From NCBI GenBank assembly GCA_900546385.1, contig URCT01000062.1, positions 1 to 15,541 on the forward strand: DNA of 15,541 nt, given 5' to 3'. Of this stretch, positions 1 to 8,626 are shown piece by piece. Below the pieces are notes generated by a model. That model searched no databases. It worked only from the letters and a program-made list of their open reading frames with translations, and was not told where the DNA came from. A program made the translations under genes and the position numbers. The DNA comes from an uncultured Eubacteriales bacterium (GTDB lineage: Bacteria > Bacillota > Clostridia > Oscillospirales > CAG-382). How positions within the stretch are numbered: position 1 is the first letter of the stretch; the number at the start of each line of letters is the position of its first letter.

Positions 1-1
1 T

Positions 2-475
2 TTCCGTTTATATGCTTCCGCACTTTATGCGATTCTGTTTTCATTTACCATCCAACTTGCCACCTATTTTCTTTGGAGCAAGCATCCTTCGGGAAAAGCT
101 ACAATTTTCCGCGCCCTGAAGGGGCGGCAGCGGATTGGCATGATGCTTGTGTTTATCGCCGTTTGGGCGGCAGTATATGCGGTTCTTTCCGCCACCGGCT
201 CCGCCTATCGGTTCTTTGATATTTCCTCTTCTTTACTCGGAATTCTGGTATCGGTTCTGACCATGCTTGCCTTCATCGAATACGTTCCCTTAATGATCCT
301 ATCGCAACTTATCAGCATCGGCTTATATCTTGCGATGATGCGCGACAATCCGGCGCAGATCACCTATTTAATCTATACGCTCTTTTCCATGATGTGTCAG
401 TTTATGGCTCTGAAAAAAGTTATTGCTTTATACAAAAAACAAAAAATATCTGAAAGGCATGGTGAACAAACATGA
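2..475 (+). CDS. PnuC-like nicotinamide riboside/vitamin transporter, 5' end outside window
   Basis: The reading frame is open from the first bases of the window, well upstream of the first ATG at 140, so this is the C-terminal part (about 157 residues visible) of a longer gene. The product is strongly hydrophobic with several membrane segments. It ends in a segment of PnuC type: a run like QLISIGLYLAMM, then a short polar stretch with NPAQ, a last helix, and a basic tail rich in Lys. PnuC proteins are facilitators in the cytoplasmic membrane that bring in nicotinamide riboside or related vitamins, which are trapped by phosphorylation inside. The stop codon overlaps the ATG of the next gene (ATGA at 472-475), so the two are probably translationally coupled. 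The family call rests on overall pattern, and the substrate cannot be told from this fragment. Confidence 0.6.
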   Translation, partial: FRLYASALYAILFSFTIQLATYFLWSKHPSGKATIFRALKGRQRIGMMLVFIAVWAAVYAVLSATGSAYRFFDISSSLLGILVSVLTMLAFIEYVPLMILSQLISIGLYLAMMRDNPAQITYLIYTLFSMMCQFMALKKVIALYKKQKISERHGEQT

Positions 476-1659
476 ATCTATCGTATAACACGCATTTTGC
501 GTCTAAACGCCCGGACGGGCGTCTGACCTCTTCGCTTGCTGCTCACATGGAGCAGATGCGGCGCACAAAGCCGCTTCTTGCATTGCCGGAGGAGATCTCT
601 CCCGAAGAATTTCCCGTTTGGAAAAACAAGGTCTGTGAAAAAATCCGCGAATTACTGCTGCTGCCGGAATTTTCCGAGCAGCCGGCGCCGGTTCGGCTTT
701 CCCGTGTGCAGCGCGACGGATATGCTGTGGAAAAATGGGAAATGTATCCCGATTCCGTCAGCGTTGTTCCCTTTCTCGTGCTGATTCCCGACGGCGCGGA
801 TGCGGCGCACCCGGCACCAGGCGTCATCTGTATTCCCGGTTCCACGCACAGCAAAGAATTTATCTCCGGAGAACCGCTTCTCGACCGGCCTACCTGTCGG
901 TTTGAAAAATATCCGGAACGCAACCGCATGGCAAAGTATATGGCAGAGAACGGAATGGTTGCTTTTTCTTTTGATAATCCCGAAACAGCGGAATGTGCGC
1001 TCGATATTGAACGAGAGGGTGATTACGGGTGTTATTCACGCTCGCAAATGTGTTTCGGATACATTCAATCCGGATTGTGCTATGCCGGAATTTCGGTATT
1101 TCAAATGCTTTGCTGTATTCGCTTCATGAAAACGCTGCCGTTTGTTGACAGCAGCCGCATCGCCGTATCATCGCATTCCTTGGGTTCTCTGCCGGCACTC
1201 TTCCTCGGACTGCTTTCGGACGAGGTAAAAGCAGTCGTTTTCAACGACTTCGTGTGTGACCCAAGAGAACGGTATATGTCGATTACGGAGGAACCCGAAA
1301 ACTGCATGACGCAAAACACCGGAAACTGGCACGAAATTCCGGGGTTTTGGAAATGGTTTTCGCACCAAGATCTTCTCGCGGCACTCGCACCCAAATTTCT
1401 TGCCTGCAATGAGGGCGGCGCAGACAGTTATCTTGACACGGTTCGGCGCGGCTATACGCTTGCCGGCGTTCCGGAACACTTGCAGATGAACGAATATCCC
1501 AAATATGCGGATGTTACCAAACGCACGCATCCCGAAGCTTTGCCAAAATACGGTCTTTCGGAAGAAACCTACTTTGAACACTGTTATGTAGATGCCCCGG
1601 ATCATTCGTTCCGAGAAGAACCCTCTATCCGTCTTTTGAAGAAATGCTTTGAAAAATAA
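472..1659 (+). CDS. Cytoplasmic alpha/beta hydrolase, acetyl-esterase/Abhydrolase_7-like
   Basis: This 395-residue protein has an alpha/beta-hydrolase layout. An N-terminal helical lead (about 1-90) is followed by a strand reading PGVICIPGS near 117-125 that would form the oxyanion-hole side. The nucleophile elbow SHSLG has Ser236 as the likely nucleophile; it replaces the first Gly of the classical GxSxG with Ser234. A late APDHSF motif gives His378 as the likely catalytic base. The catalytic acid is not obvious; acidic residues around 320 are candidates. No signal peptide or lipobox is visible, so it should act in the cytoplasm. The start overlaps the preceding stop (ATGA), and the next gene follows after 15 bases, so this is an operon. 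A neighbouring sialidase-like protein suggests work on an acylated sugar or glycoside, but this is inference. Related large hydrolases include acetyl xylan esterases and peptidase-like enzymes. Confidence 0.65.
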   Translation: MNLSYNTHFASKRPDGRLTSSLAAHMEQMRRTKPLLALPEEISPEEFPVWKNKVCEKIRELLLLPEFSEQPAPVRLSRVQRDGYAVEKWEMYPDSVSVVPFLVLIPDGADAAHPAPGVICIPGSTHSKEFISGEPLLDRPTCRFEKYPERNRMAKYMAENGMVAFSFDNPETAECALDIEREGDYGCYSRSQMCFGYIQSGLCYAGISVFQMLCCIRFMKTLPFVDSSRIAVSSHSLGSLPALFLGLLSDEVKAVVFNDFVCDPRERYMSITEEPENCMTQNTGNWHEIPGFWKWFSHQDLLAALAPKFLACNEGGADSYLDTVRRGYTLAGVPEHLQMNEYPKYADVTKRTHPEALPKYGLSEETYFEHCYVDAPDHSFREEPSIRLLKKCFEK

Positions 1660-1674
1660 AAAGGAAGGCTTTCT

Positions 1675-2796
1675 ATGAAAATGATCAAAACTCCCTTAAA
1701 ACACCGGCTTGTATACAATCTTCCAAGCACTGCCGAATCCGGCCGCAACAGTGAAGGCTCCTTTCTTCGCGCGCCGGACGGAGCGATATTATTTGCATAC
1801 AGCCACTACAACACCGCCTCGACCTACGACCATTCTCCGTGCGATATCGCGATGATCCGTTCCGAAGATGAGGGCGAACACTGGAGCGAGCCGGTAACCA
1901 TTGCCCGTGCCGCCGACTTTGGCGTAAACAATATCATGAGCGTATCCGGCATGACTCTGAAGGATGGAAGAAGCTGCTTCTTTTTCATTGTCAAAAGTGA
2001 CAGCGACGGTTCAAGCTGGCTTGGACGTGCGGTTTCCGATGACGGCATTCACTTCATCACCTCCAAATGTGGCGCAAAAAACGTACAGCGCGCATTTTAT
2101 GTGTTCAACAACGACCGCTTTATCCGCCTTTCCGACGGAAGGATCGCCGTGGCCGCGGCAAAATACAATTGTTCCGCCAGCATCGAAGAGAATCAAAGCT
2201 GTTTTGAAGCGAATCGCTGTGCCGAACCGGTTTGCTTCGTTTCGGAGGACGACGGCGAAACGTTTACTTCCACAAAGGCTCGTATCCATCTTGCCGGGCG
2301 TCTCGCACAGATCTACGGCATGGAAGAACCGGGAATCATCGAGCTGTCTGGCAACATCATCTGGCTTTGGGCACGCACAACGCTTTGCTATCAATATGAG
2401 TGCTTTTCCTTTGACGGCATGAACACGTTCACGCCGCCGGAGCCGTCTGCGTTCACTGCACCGCGTTCGCCGCTGGAAATGTACCGCACCTCCGACGACA
2501 CCCTATGGGCGGCCTATAATCCGGTTCCGCACTACAACGGCTGCAAGCATATTCCCTCTACCGGACGCACACCGCTCGTGCTCCGAAGCTCTGCGGATAA
2601 CGGAAAAAGCTGGAGTTCCTTATACATTCTTGAAGACGACCCGGATGGCAACTACTGTTATCCGGCGATGATCGAGACACGTGACAACGCGTTGCTCTGT
2701 TCTTATTGGGCGTACTCTTACGACGAAGCTGCCGCGCGAAACGGGATACCGCGCACAAACGAATCCATGCGGATTGTGAAAGTAAGCCTTTCTTAA
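1675..2796 (+). CDS. BNR/sialidase-like six-bladed beta-propeller protein
   Basis: This 373-residue protein contains three clear Asp-box motifs (S-x-D-x-G-x-x-W/F): SEDEGEHW at 63-70, SEDDGETF at 190-197 and SADNGKSW at 306-313. A degenerate fourth, SDDGIHF, lies at 121-127. Asp boxes sit on the turns of sialidase-type propellers. A late YCYPAMIE motif (327-334) resembles the last active-site strand of exo-sialidases, and EEPGIIEL at 217-224 supplies candidate acidic residues. The N-terminal arginine motif of true GH33 sialidases is not convincing, so the substrate could be another glycoside. No signal peptide is present, which implies action on an imported oligosaccharide or sugar. The ribosome binding site AGGAAGG lies just before ATG 1675. 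Co-transcription with the upstream hydrolase suggests paired de-acylation and glycoside cleavage, which is inferred. Confidence 0.65.
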   Translation: MKMIKTPLKHRLVYNLPSTAESGRNSEGSFLRAPDGAILFAYSHYNTASTYDHSPCDIAMIRSEDEGEHWSEPVTIARAADFGVNNIMSVSGMTLKDGRSCFFFIVKSDSDGSSWLGRAVSDDGIHFITSKCGAKNVQRAFYVFNNDRFIRLSDGRIAVAAAKYNCSASIEENQSCFEANRCAEPVCFVSEDDGETFTSTKARIHLAGRLAQIYGMEEPGIIELSGNIIWLWARTTLCYQYECFSFDGMNTFTPPEPSAFTAPRSPLEMYRTSDDTLWAAYNPVPHYNGCKHIPSTGRTPLVLRSSADNGKSWSSLYILEDDPDGNYCYPAMIETRDNALLCSYWAYSYDEAAARNGIPRTNESMRIVKVSLS

Positions 2797-2818
2797 GTTT
2801 ACGGCAAAATACAGAAAA

Positions 2819-2850
2819 GCCGCCTGCAAGCGTTGTTTCTTGCAGGCGGC
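2819..2850. terminator. Bidirectional intrinsic terminator between convergent genes
   Basis: A perfect 12-bp inverted repeat (arms 2819-2830 and 2839-2850, loop of 8) is GC-rich. It is followed by a T-rich run on the plus strand (2852-2860) and flanked by an A-run at 2815-2818 that gives a T-run on the minus strand. It lies between the stop of the sialidase-like gene (2796) and the stop of the convergent SLH gene (2865), so it can end transcription from both sides. Confidence 0.9.
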
Positions 2851-2864
2851 CGTTTTGTTTGGTC

Positions 2865-4925
2865 TTATTTCAAAGCTCTGTGTAAGAAGGTCACGATCTG
2901 ACCGCGGTCGCAGACCGTATTCGGTGAGAAGGTCGTTGCGGAAGTACCGGTGGTAATACCGTTTTCGACGGCCCAAGCAACGGCTTCGGCATACGGTGCG
3001 TCTGCCGGGACATCGTCAAAGTTGCATTCGCCGTCGGGTTCGGGAGAACCGGCGCACTGCCACAAATAGGTCACGGTTGCGGCTCTGGTGCAGGCAAGGT
3101 CGCCTTCAAAGGATTCTCCTTCCACCATACCCATATCATATGCCCACAAAGCGGCATTATAGAAATAGTCATCGGAGCAGACATCGTTGAAATGGTTGCC
3201 GGAGGAATCCTTCGGCGAACCGACAGCACGCCATAAGAAGGTCAGAATATGGGCGCGTGTGCAGGTGTTCGCCGGCGAGAAGGTGGTGAGCGACGTGCCC
3301 GACGTGATTTTTTTATCAACCGCCCAAGCGACCGGGACTGCATAATACGCATCTGCCGGAACATCCATAAAGCGCGGTGCGTCCTCGGTGATTGTTTGGC
3401 CGACCGTCAAAACAACCGGCGTTTCGCACTTTTTGAAGGAAGCCGTGTAGCTGTTGCCGTTTTTGGTCATGCTGTTAACATCGATGGGCGCATAGGAGGT
3501 CGTGCCGTCTTGATGCGTTAAAATGAAATAGGCTTTCTGCATTTCATCGTCGTTTGCAAAGCTCATGGAACCGGTGCTTGTGGTCACCGAAACAACCGTA
3601 CTGCCGGTTGTGGCGAACATTTGCAGCATCTTATGTCTTGTATAACCGACGCCCATGAACTGGAAGCTGTCGTTCATGATGTTGGCATAGTGGCCGGGGC
3701 TGTTCATCCAGTTATCGACGGCTGTCTGCGGCAGAATATAGCCGCCCTCGGCACAGGATTGGATGTTTTCACCGGCTGTGGTATACTTGAAGTCGGACGG
3801 GAAAGCGGTAAAGCACTTTTCGCCGTTCGGACGCGTATGCGAATACAGTGTGATCAATTCGTTTTCACGAACATCGCAGGTATCCTGCATGATTTGGGTG
3901 GTGGAATAAATCGTTTTGCCGAGCTTGAAGCGTTCGACGTTGGTAAAGCGGAGGATATCCCACTCATCGCGTGAAACCGAAATCTCGGTCGGCAGTTTGC
4001 GATACAGCTTATCGAGCTTTTCCGAAAAACGAAGCTCTTTGGTTTCGCCGTTCAGAGTGACGTTGACATAGCCTAAAATCTGACCGTCTTCATCGAAGGT
4101 AGCGATCTTTTTGGTAACGCCGTTCTGCCATTCGACGGTAGAACCGTTCTTTGCGGCGGCCTTTCCGGCTTCGATAAGCTGTTCTTGTGTGGTGCTGTTG
4201 CCGTATTGTTCGACCACAGCGTGCATCGCCGAGCTGACACTGCGCCAATCCTCATCCAAAAGCTTCTTGTTTCCGGTATAAACTTCGGCGATCGGACGGC
4301 CGAAGTTGCACATAAAGTACTCTCCGTTGCAGCGCACGCACAGTGCGACGGAAATGTTGCCCGGAGCTTCATCGGTCGCTTTGATCATCGCGGTAACCTC
4401 GGAATTTGCTTCATCGATGGTGATATCGCTGTCCGTAATGGCATTTTTGGCGGCTGCGATGATATCCGCAAGCGTGGTATCGTTGGTCGCGGTAAAGTCC
4501 CGCATATAGGCGACGATTGCATCCGAGGCCATCGCCACGCGGTTTGCGTCGGAATAGCCCATTTCGGGCGCAATCCGTACATTCATGGTGAAAATAACGC
4601 TGTTATTCGCATTCATGACGATTTTTACGCGAACGGTGGCACGACCCGGTTCGGTTTTGGTTGCCGGGAAAGAGACCGAAGGTTTGCCGACGCTGACCTG
4701 CATATCGGTTACGGCACTGGCCACGGCAAGAATGTCCTCGGCGGTGGTGTGGCTTGTGATGGTCATGGCCTCGATGGCGGCCTTGACATTCGCTTGTGCT
4801 TCGGCAAGAGCCGGGTTTTGTTTGGCGGCGGCAGAGGCGACGAACGCCGTCTGTGTGCCAAACGGGTTTCCGATTGCCGCAAAGATACACAGTACGGCAA
4901 GGACGGTTGCTGCGATTTTTTTCAT
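2865..4925 (-). CDS. Secreted CAP-domain protein with three N-terminal repeats and three SLH repeats
   Basis: This 686-residue protein has a signal peptide (Lys-Lys, then a hydrophobic core to about residue 20, with Ala-rich cleavage options near 30-34). Residues about 38-310 form three tandem modules of about 85 residues, each with a helical TT-x-x-(D/E)-x-(I/L) start. A CAP/SCP domain follows at about 320-440, with YSHTRPNGE (361-369), AGENI (384-388) and DNWMNSPGHYANIM (404-417), the family's signature blocks. Three SLH repeats close the protein: about 519-570, 579-628 and 636-686. SLH domains bind pyruvylated secondary cell-wall polymer, so the protein should sit on the cell surface. The role of bacterial CAP domains is poorly known. 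GGAGG at 4932-4936 supports ATG 4925. It ends the operon begun by the DUF1538 gene, or has its own promoter that I cannot identify. Confidence 0.9.
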   Translation of the reverse strand: MKKIAATVLAVLCIFAAIGNPFGTQTAFVASAAAKQNPALAEAQANVKAAIEAMTITSHTTAEDILAVASAVTDMQVSVGKPSVSFPATKTEPGRATVRVKIVMNANNSVIFTMNVRIAPEMGYSDANRVAMASDAIVAYMRDFTATNDTTLADIIAAAKNAITDSDITIDEANSEVTAMIKATDEAPGNISVALCVRCNGEYFMCNFGRPIAEVYTGNKKLLDEDWRSVSSAMHAVVEQYGNSTTQEQLIEAGKAAAKNGSTVEWQNGVTKKIATFDEDGQILGYVNVTLNGETKELRFSEKLDKLYRKLPTEISVSRDEWDILRFTNVERFKLGKTIYSTTQIMQDTCDVRENELITLYSHTRPNGEKCFTAFPSDFKYTTAGENIQSCAEGGYILPQTAVDNWMNSPGHYANIMNDSFQFMGVGYTRHKMLQMFATTGSTVVSVTTSTGSMSFANDDEMQKAYFILTHQDGTTSYAPIDVNSMTKNGNSYTASFKKCETPVVLTVGQTITEDAPRFMDVPADAYYAVPVAWAVDKKITSGTSLTTFSPANTCTRAHILTFLWRAVGSPKDSSGNHFNDVCSDDYFYNAALWAYDMGMVEGESFEGDLACTRAATVTYLWQCAGSPEPDGECNFDDVPADAPYAEAVAWAVENGITTGTSATTFSPNTVCDRGQIVTFLHRALK

Positions 4926-4981
4926 ATTTATCCTCCATAGGCGAATTTTAATTTTTTACATCCGCCTTAATATGACAGACA

Positions 4982-5680
4982 TTAGTCCTCCGGCTCCATG
5001 ACGCTGCACAAACCGACAACGTCCTCCACCGGCAGCGAGAACACAGCGGCTCTTGCATCGGTAGCCGGTCCTGCCTTTTCGATGACGGCACGCATGATGG
5101 CGTCTTTATCCGCCCGGCGTGTAACGATATAGATCATTTCCTTTTCCGCGGCAATCGAAACGCCGAAAAATTTGGCGGTAAATTCGGTTGCCGTGCCTTT
5201 GGCATGAACCACCGTGCCGCCGCCGGCTCCGGCCGCGCGCGCCGCGTCCATGACCATATCCGAGCAGCCCTTTTCGGCAATAACGGTTATCAAAGCATAG
5301 GTATAGTCTTTCTGTTCATTCATTTCATTCACCTCATTCGATGCGGTCTGTCCCTCCGCAAGATACATAAGACTGGCGTTTCCGGCAATACTGCCTACCG
5401 GAACGGTGATGGCAATGCCCGTGCCGGGCAGGTTGATGCCCATCCGATTAACAAGACCGAGCAATAATTTGCGCGCCGTGGCAGATGACACAAGCGAGGA
5501 AAGCATCACCTTTTCGTTGCGCTCCAAGCCGAGATAATCAAGCATACTCTTGCTTGCCGTACCGAGGCACAGGTTTGAAAAGACCGCGGTCACGCCGTTT
5601 TTTTTATAATACTCCAAATACGCCTCCTCGAATTCCCGTCCGAGAATATTGATAAGAAGGCTGAATTTACCGATAGCCAT
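4982..5680 (-). CDS. Tandem P-II-like (GlnB-fold) protein partnered with DUF1538 transporter
   Basis: The product has 232 residues from ATG 5680. An upstream GTG at 5725 is open in frame, but ATG 5680 has AAAGGA at a proper distance, so I chose it. The protein holds two divergent P-II-like halves, about 1-105 and 125-228. The first half contains GTGIAITVPVGSIAG (86-100), and the second has GAGGGTVVHAKG (151-162) and ends in SLPVEDVVGL (215-224), matching the T-loop and B-loop style of GlnB-fold proteins. P-II proteins are trimeric sensors that bind nucleotides and control transporters and enzymes. Its position directly after the DUF1538 gene (49 bases) suggests it gates that membrane protein. 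A two-domain fusion differs from the usual single-domain protein of about 112 residues. The conserved uridylylated Tyr of classical GlnB is not evident. Confidence 0.75.
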   Translation of the reverse strand: MAIGKFSLLINILGREFEEAYLEYYKKNGVTAVFSNLCLGTASKSMLDYLGLERNEKVMLSSLVSSATARKLLLGLVNRMGINLPGTGIAITVPVGSIAGNASLMYLAEGQTASNEVNEMNEQKDYTYALITVIAEKGCSDMVMDAARAAGAGGGTVVHAKGTATEFTAKFFGVSIAAEKEMIYIVTRRADKDAIMRAVIEKAGPATDARAAVFSLPVEDVVGLCSVMEPED

Positions 5681-5729
5681 ACGAATTCCTTTCCAATCAA
5701 AGCCGTTTCGGCCGATTTCGCACACCGTG

Positions 5730-7256
5730 CTATTCGATGATTTCGCTGTCGCCGAGCTGTTCGTCGATCAAAGCCGCACGTTTCTCTGTACCGGCTTTTT
5801 CCTTGAATTTATAGAACAGACCCAAAAGCTGTATGGTAATAAGCGGCGTCATGGCAACCATGGCAACCACGCCGAAAGCAAAGGTTACGACATCTCTGCC
5901 GCAGGAAACGCTTGCCCCCATCGCAAGCGGCAGCAAGAAGGTCGCCGTCATGGGACCCGATGCAACGCCGCCCGAGTCAAAGGCAATCGCCGTGAAGATC
6001 GGCGGCACGAAAAACGAGAGAACGATCGCGATCAAATAGCCCGGAACAAGCAGATACATAATCGGGATACCGGCCACAATCCTTAACATGGAAAGTCCCA
6101 CCGAAACGGCCACACCGATCGAAAGGCTGGTCGAGAGGGCTTTCTTCGGAATTGCGCCCGAGGTCATTTCGTACACCTGCTTATTGAGGACGTGCACGGC
6201 CGGTTCTGCCGTGACGATAAAGTAACCGATGAGCATTCCGATAGGCACCAAAATCCAGTTGTAATCCAAGGCACCGAGCTGACGGCCGATGTAGTTACCG
6301 ACCGGCATAAAGCCGACGTTAACGCCGGTCAAAAACAGTATCAGACCACAGTATGTATACAAAAAGCCGACGCCGATACGGATAAGGTTATCTTTTTTCA
6401 AGCGCAAAACCGCAAGCTGGAAAATCAAGAAAAACACCATGATCGGCAGTAATGCCACCGTAACTTCCTTGATATAATCGGGAATCGCTTCGGCAAACAG
6501 CTGTCCCAAATCGCGGGAAGTGGCAATCTGCGGAATTTCCACCGGCGTATAGCTGCCGGCGCTCGGATGGAACAGCATTCCCAAGATCAATATTGCAAGG
6601 ATCGGACCGACCGAACACAGGGCAACAAGACCGAAGCTGTCGTTTTCGGCGTTTTTATCGGCACGGATGCTCGAAACACCTACGCCAAGAGCCATGATGA
6701 ACGGAACGGTCATCGGGCCGGTCGTAACGCCGCCGGAATCGAAGGCAACCGAAAGAAATTCTTTCGGAACAAAGAAGGTAAAACCGAACACAACGGCATA
6801 AAAGGCAATCAGCATATACGACAACCGCAAGCCGAACACGATACGCAGCATTGCAATCACCAAAAAAACACCGACGCCTGCCGCAACCGACAGCACAATG
6901 ACCTGATTCGGAATGTTCGGCACTTGCTCGGCAAGCACCTGCAAATCCGGCTCGGAAATGGTGACAAGCGCACCGACAAGCAGGCTGACGATCACGATCA
7001 ACCACAGCTTGCGCGATTTTGTGACGGCAGAGCCGATATGTTCACCGACCGGCGTCATGGACAGGTCCGTTCCGAGCGTAAACAAGCCCATGCCAAACAC
7101 CAACATCACAGCTCCCACAACAAACGCCATCAAAATGTCTGTCGGCACCGAAATGACCGAAAAGCATAAGACGAACACAATGGCCGTGATCGGCAGCACC
7201 GAGCTGAGTGATTCTTTCACTTTGGCTAAAAGAACGGTTCGTGTGCGAAAGATCAA
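5730..7256 (-). CDS. DUF1538-family integral membrane protein, probable transporter
   Basis: This 508-residue polytopic membrane protein is built from two homologous halves. Each ends in the same signature, FDSGGV followed by GPMT (about 172-182 and 426-436 in this numbering), each preceded by FFVP and a MLRIV-containing segment. This duplicated pattern is that of the DUF1538 family, predicted transporters often found beside P-II-like genes, as here. The C-terminal tail (about 480-508) is hydrophilic and acidic. The start is a TTG at 7254-7256. It stands 8 bases after a strong GGAGG (7265-7269), while the longer reading frame (TTG 7319) would begin inside the promoter. Expression is probably from the promoter at 7291-7319. 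Substrate is unknown; an ion or small solute under P-II control is an inference. Confidence 0.8.
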   Translation of the reverse strand: MIFRTRTVLLAKVKESLSSVLPITAIVFVLCFSVISVPTDILMAFVVGAVMLVFGMGLFTLGTDLSMTPVGEHIGSAVTKSRKLWLIVIVSLLVGALVTISEPDLQVLAEQVPNIPNQVIVLSVAAGVGVFLVIAMLRIVFGLRLSYMLIAFYAVVFGFTFFVPKEFLSVAFDSGGVTTGPMTVPFIMALGVGVSSIRADKNAENDSFGLVALCSVGPILAILILGMLFHPSAGSYTPVEIPQIATSRDLGQLFAEAIPDYIKEVTVALLPIMVFFLIFQLAVLRLKKDNLIRIGVGFLYTYCGLILFLTGVNVGFMPVGNYIGRQLGALDYNWILVPIGMLIGYFIVTAEPAVHVLNKQVYEMTSGAIPKKALSTSLSIGVAVSVGLSMLRIVAGIPIMYLLVPGYLIAIVLSFFVPPIFTAIAFDSGGVASGPMTATFLLPLAMGASVSCGRDVVTFAFGVVAMVAMTPLITIQLLGLFYKFKEKAGTEKRAALIDEQLGDSEIIE

Positions 7257-7290
7257 GAACACAACCTCCTTTGGTAAACAATCTGTTTTT

Positions 7291-7319
7291 ATTATATACC
7301 ATGCGCCGGAAATTGACAA
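7291..7319 (-). promoter_or_regulatory. Sigma-A-type promoter for the DUF1538/P-II operon
   Basis: On the minus strand, TTGTCA (7314-7319) is followed after exactly 17 bases by TATAAT (7291-7296). This is one mismatch from the consensus -35 and a perfect -10. It lies 22 bases before the GGAGG of the DUF1538 gene, giving a short leader. Confidence 0.85.
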
Positions 7320-7350
7320 GCAATTATTGTAAATTCAATATAAAAAAGGC

Positions 7351-7384
7351 AAAAAATCCGCAAGCGTAAACTTACGGATTTTTT
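7351..7384 (-). terminator. Intrinsic terminator after the BMC-linked iron alcohol dehydrogenase
   Basis: A 14-bp stem with a single mismatch (arms 7371-7384 and 7351-7364, loop of 6) ends in a T-run when read on the minus strand. It lies 13 bases after the stop of the dehydrogenase gene and just before the promoter of the DUF1538 operon, so it marks the end of the microcompartment locus. The A/T-symmetric stem could also work on the other strand. Confidence 0.85.
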
Positions 7385-7397
7385 CGGTTGTACCGCT

Positions 7398-8537
7398 TTA
7401 GAATTTTGCGATTTTTTCGAGTATGCCTTCCACGTCCTTCGGCGAAGCTTTGCGCGGATTTGTTGCGGTGCAAGCGTCGTTTAAGGCACTTTCGATGATG
7501 AAATCCTTGACCTTTTCATACTGTGATTTGGTCACACCGGCGTCGCCGAGCGTTGTCGGGATTTTTAAGATACGCTGGAATTCCTTAATGCGCTGGATCA
7601 TATTGCGCACACCGATGTCCGGGCTGTTTGCCGGATATCCGAGGCGGCGTGCTAACATTTCCAACTTATCCGCCGTTTTGCAATCGTTTTTGACACAGAA
7701 TTTGATATCAAGTTCTGCGTTGAAATACAGCACGTGCGGCAAAATCATGGCATTGGCTCTGCCGTGCGGAATGTGGAACTGCGCGCCGAGCGCATGGGCG
7801 ATACCGTGGTTGATGCCAAGGCTTACTTCGTTGAAGGCAATACCGGCAAGGCAGGAGGCGGTGTGCATTTTTGCACGGGCATCCAGATCCGCGCCGTTTT
7901 TGTATACAGCGACCAGATTGTCGGCAACCAGTTCCACGGCTTTTTCGGCAAGCGCGTCGGAAAAGTCGTTAGCTTCGGTGGAGATATACGCTTCAAGGGC
8001 ATGGGTCAACACATCAAAGCCTGTATCCGCCGTGATGGCAGGCGGAACACTTTTGACAAGCTCTGCATCAAGAACAGCGATTTCCGGCAGCATACTTTCA
8101 TCCACAAGCGGAAGCTTTTTTCCGGCAGCGGTATCGGTAATGACCGAAAACTGCGTCACTTCGGAACCAGTGCCGCTGGTGGTCGGAATCGCGATTAGCT
8201 TAATATTCTTTCCGTAATGCTCACGGATGATCATGAGCGTGGATTTGGCCGCGTCGATGGCACTTCCGCCGCCGAGTGCGAAAACCGTATCGGCATTCAC
8301 GTCCATCACAAATTTCACGGCTTTGGAAATAAGCTCGACCGGCGGATCGGGTTTGACATCGGAGAACACGGTGATATTTTTGCAGGCGGTCATATAGGCT
8401 TTCACCGCATCGGCCGTTCCGGAGGACACCATAAACGCGTCGGTAAAGAGCACCGCGCTGTCGCTGGCAATGGTTTTGAGAACGCCCAAGGCGTCGTTTC
8501 CGAAGATAATATCCGTTTTTAACTTAAATCGTTTCAT
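7398..8537 (-). CDS. Iron-dependent (group III) alcohol dehydrogenase, PduQ/FucO-like
   Basis: This 379-residue protein starts at ATG 8535-8537, preceded by AAAGGA; the frame stays open to 8579 but the added 14 residues are not family-like. It has GGGS at 89-92 for NAD(P) binding and TSGTGSEVT at 120-128. The metal set is Asp175, His179, His244 and His258, whose spacings (4 and 14 residues) match those of E. coli FucO. The family reduces aldehydes such as propanal, lactaldehyde or ethanal, or oxidises the alcohols, with NAD(H) and Fe2+. Related PduQ enzymes recycle NAD+ in microcompartments. No clear encapsulation helix is seen, unlike the zinc enzyme of this locus, so it may act in the cytosol. 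It follows deoR after a hairpin and may be transcribed partly on its own. Substrate is not decided by sequence. Confidence 0.9.
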   Translation of the reverse strand: MKRFKLKTDIIFGNDALGVLKTIASDSAVLFTDAFMVSSGTADAVKAYMTACKNITVFSDVKPDPPVELISKAVKFVMDVNADTVFALGGGSAIDAAKSTLMIIREHYGKNIKLIAIPTTSGTGSEVTQFSVITDTAAGKKLPLVDESMLPEIAVLDAELVKSVPPAITADTGFDVLTHALEAYISTEANDFSDALAEKAVELVADNLVAVYKNGADLDARAKMHTASCLAGIAFNEVSLGINHGIAHALGAQFHIPHGRANAMILPHVLYFNAELDIKFCVKNDCKTADKLEMLARRLGYPANSPDIGVRNMIQRIKEFQRILKIPTTLGDAGVTKSQYEKVKDFIIESALNDACTATNPRKASPKDVEGILEKIAKF

Positions 8538-8626
8538 AGATGGGAAAATCCTTTCATGACAGGAACAAAAGAGAGTCATGCGCCTTGCGCTGACTGATAC
8601 AAAATTAACAATTCTTCGGTAAAATG

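Noticed and set aside
4185..4940. 251-residue frame opposite the SLH gene, and other long antisense frames such as 6567-7169
   Set aside because: They are antisense to clearly coding genes, have biased His/Arg/Gly composition and no ribosome binding sites.
5681..5725. GTG start extending the P-II-like protein by 15 residues
   Set aside because: ATG 5680 has a good AAAGGA site and a normal family N-terminus.
7257..7319. Longer DUF1538 protein start (TTG 7319)
   Set aside because: The start lies inside the -35 element of the promoter; TTG 7256 has GGAGG at ideal distance.
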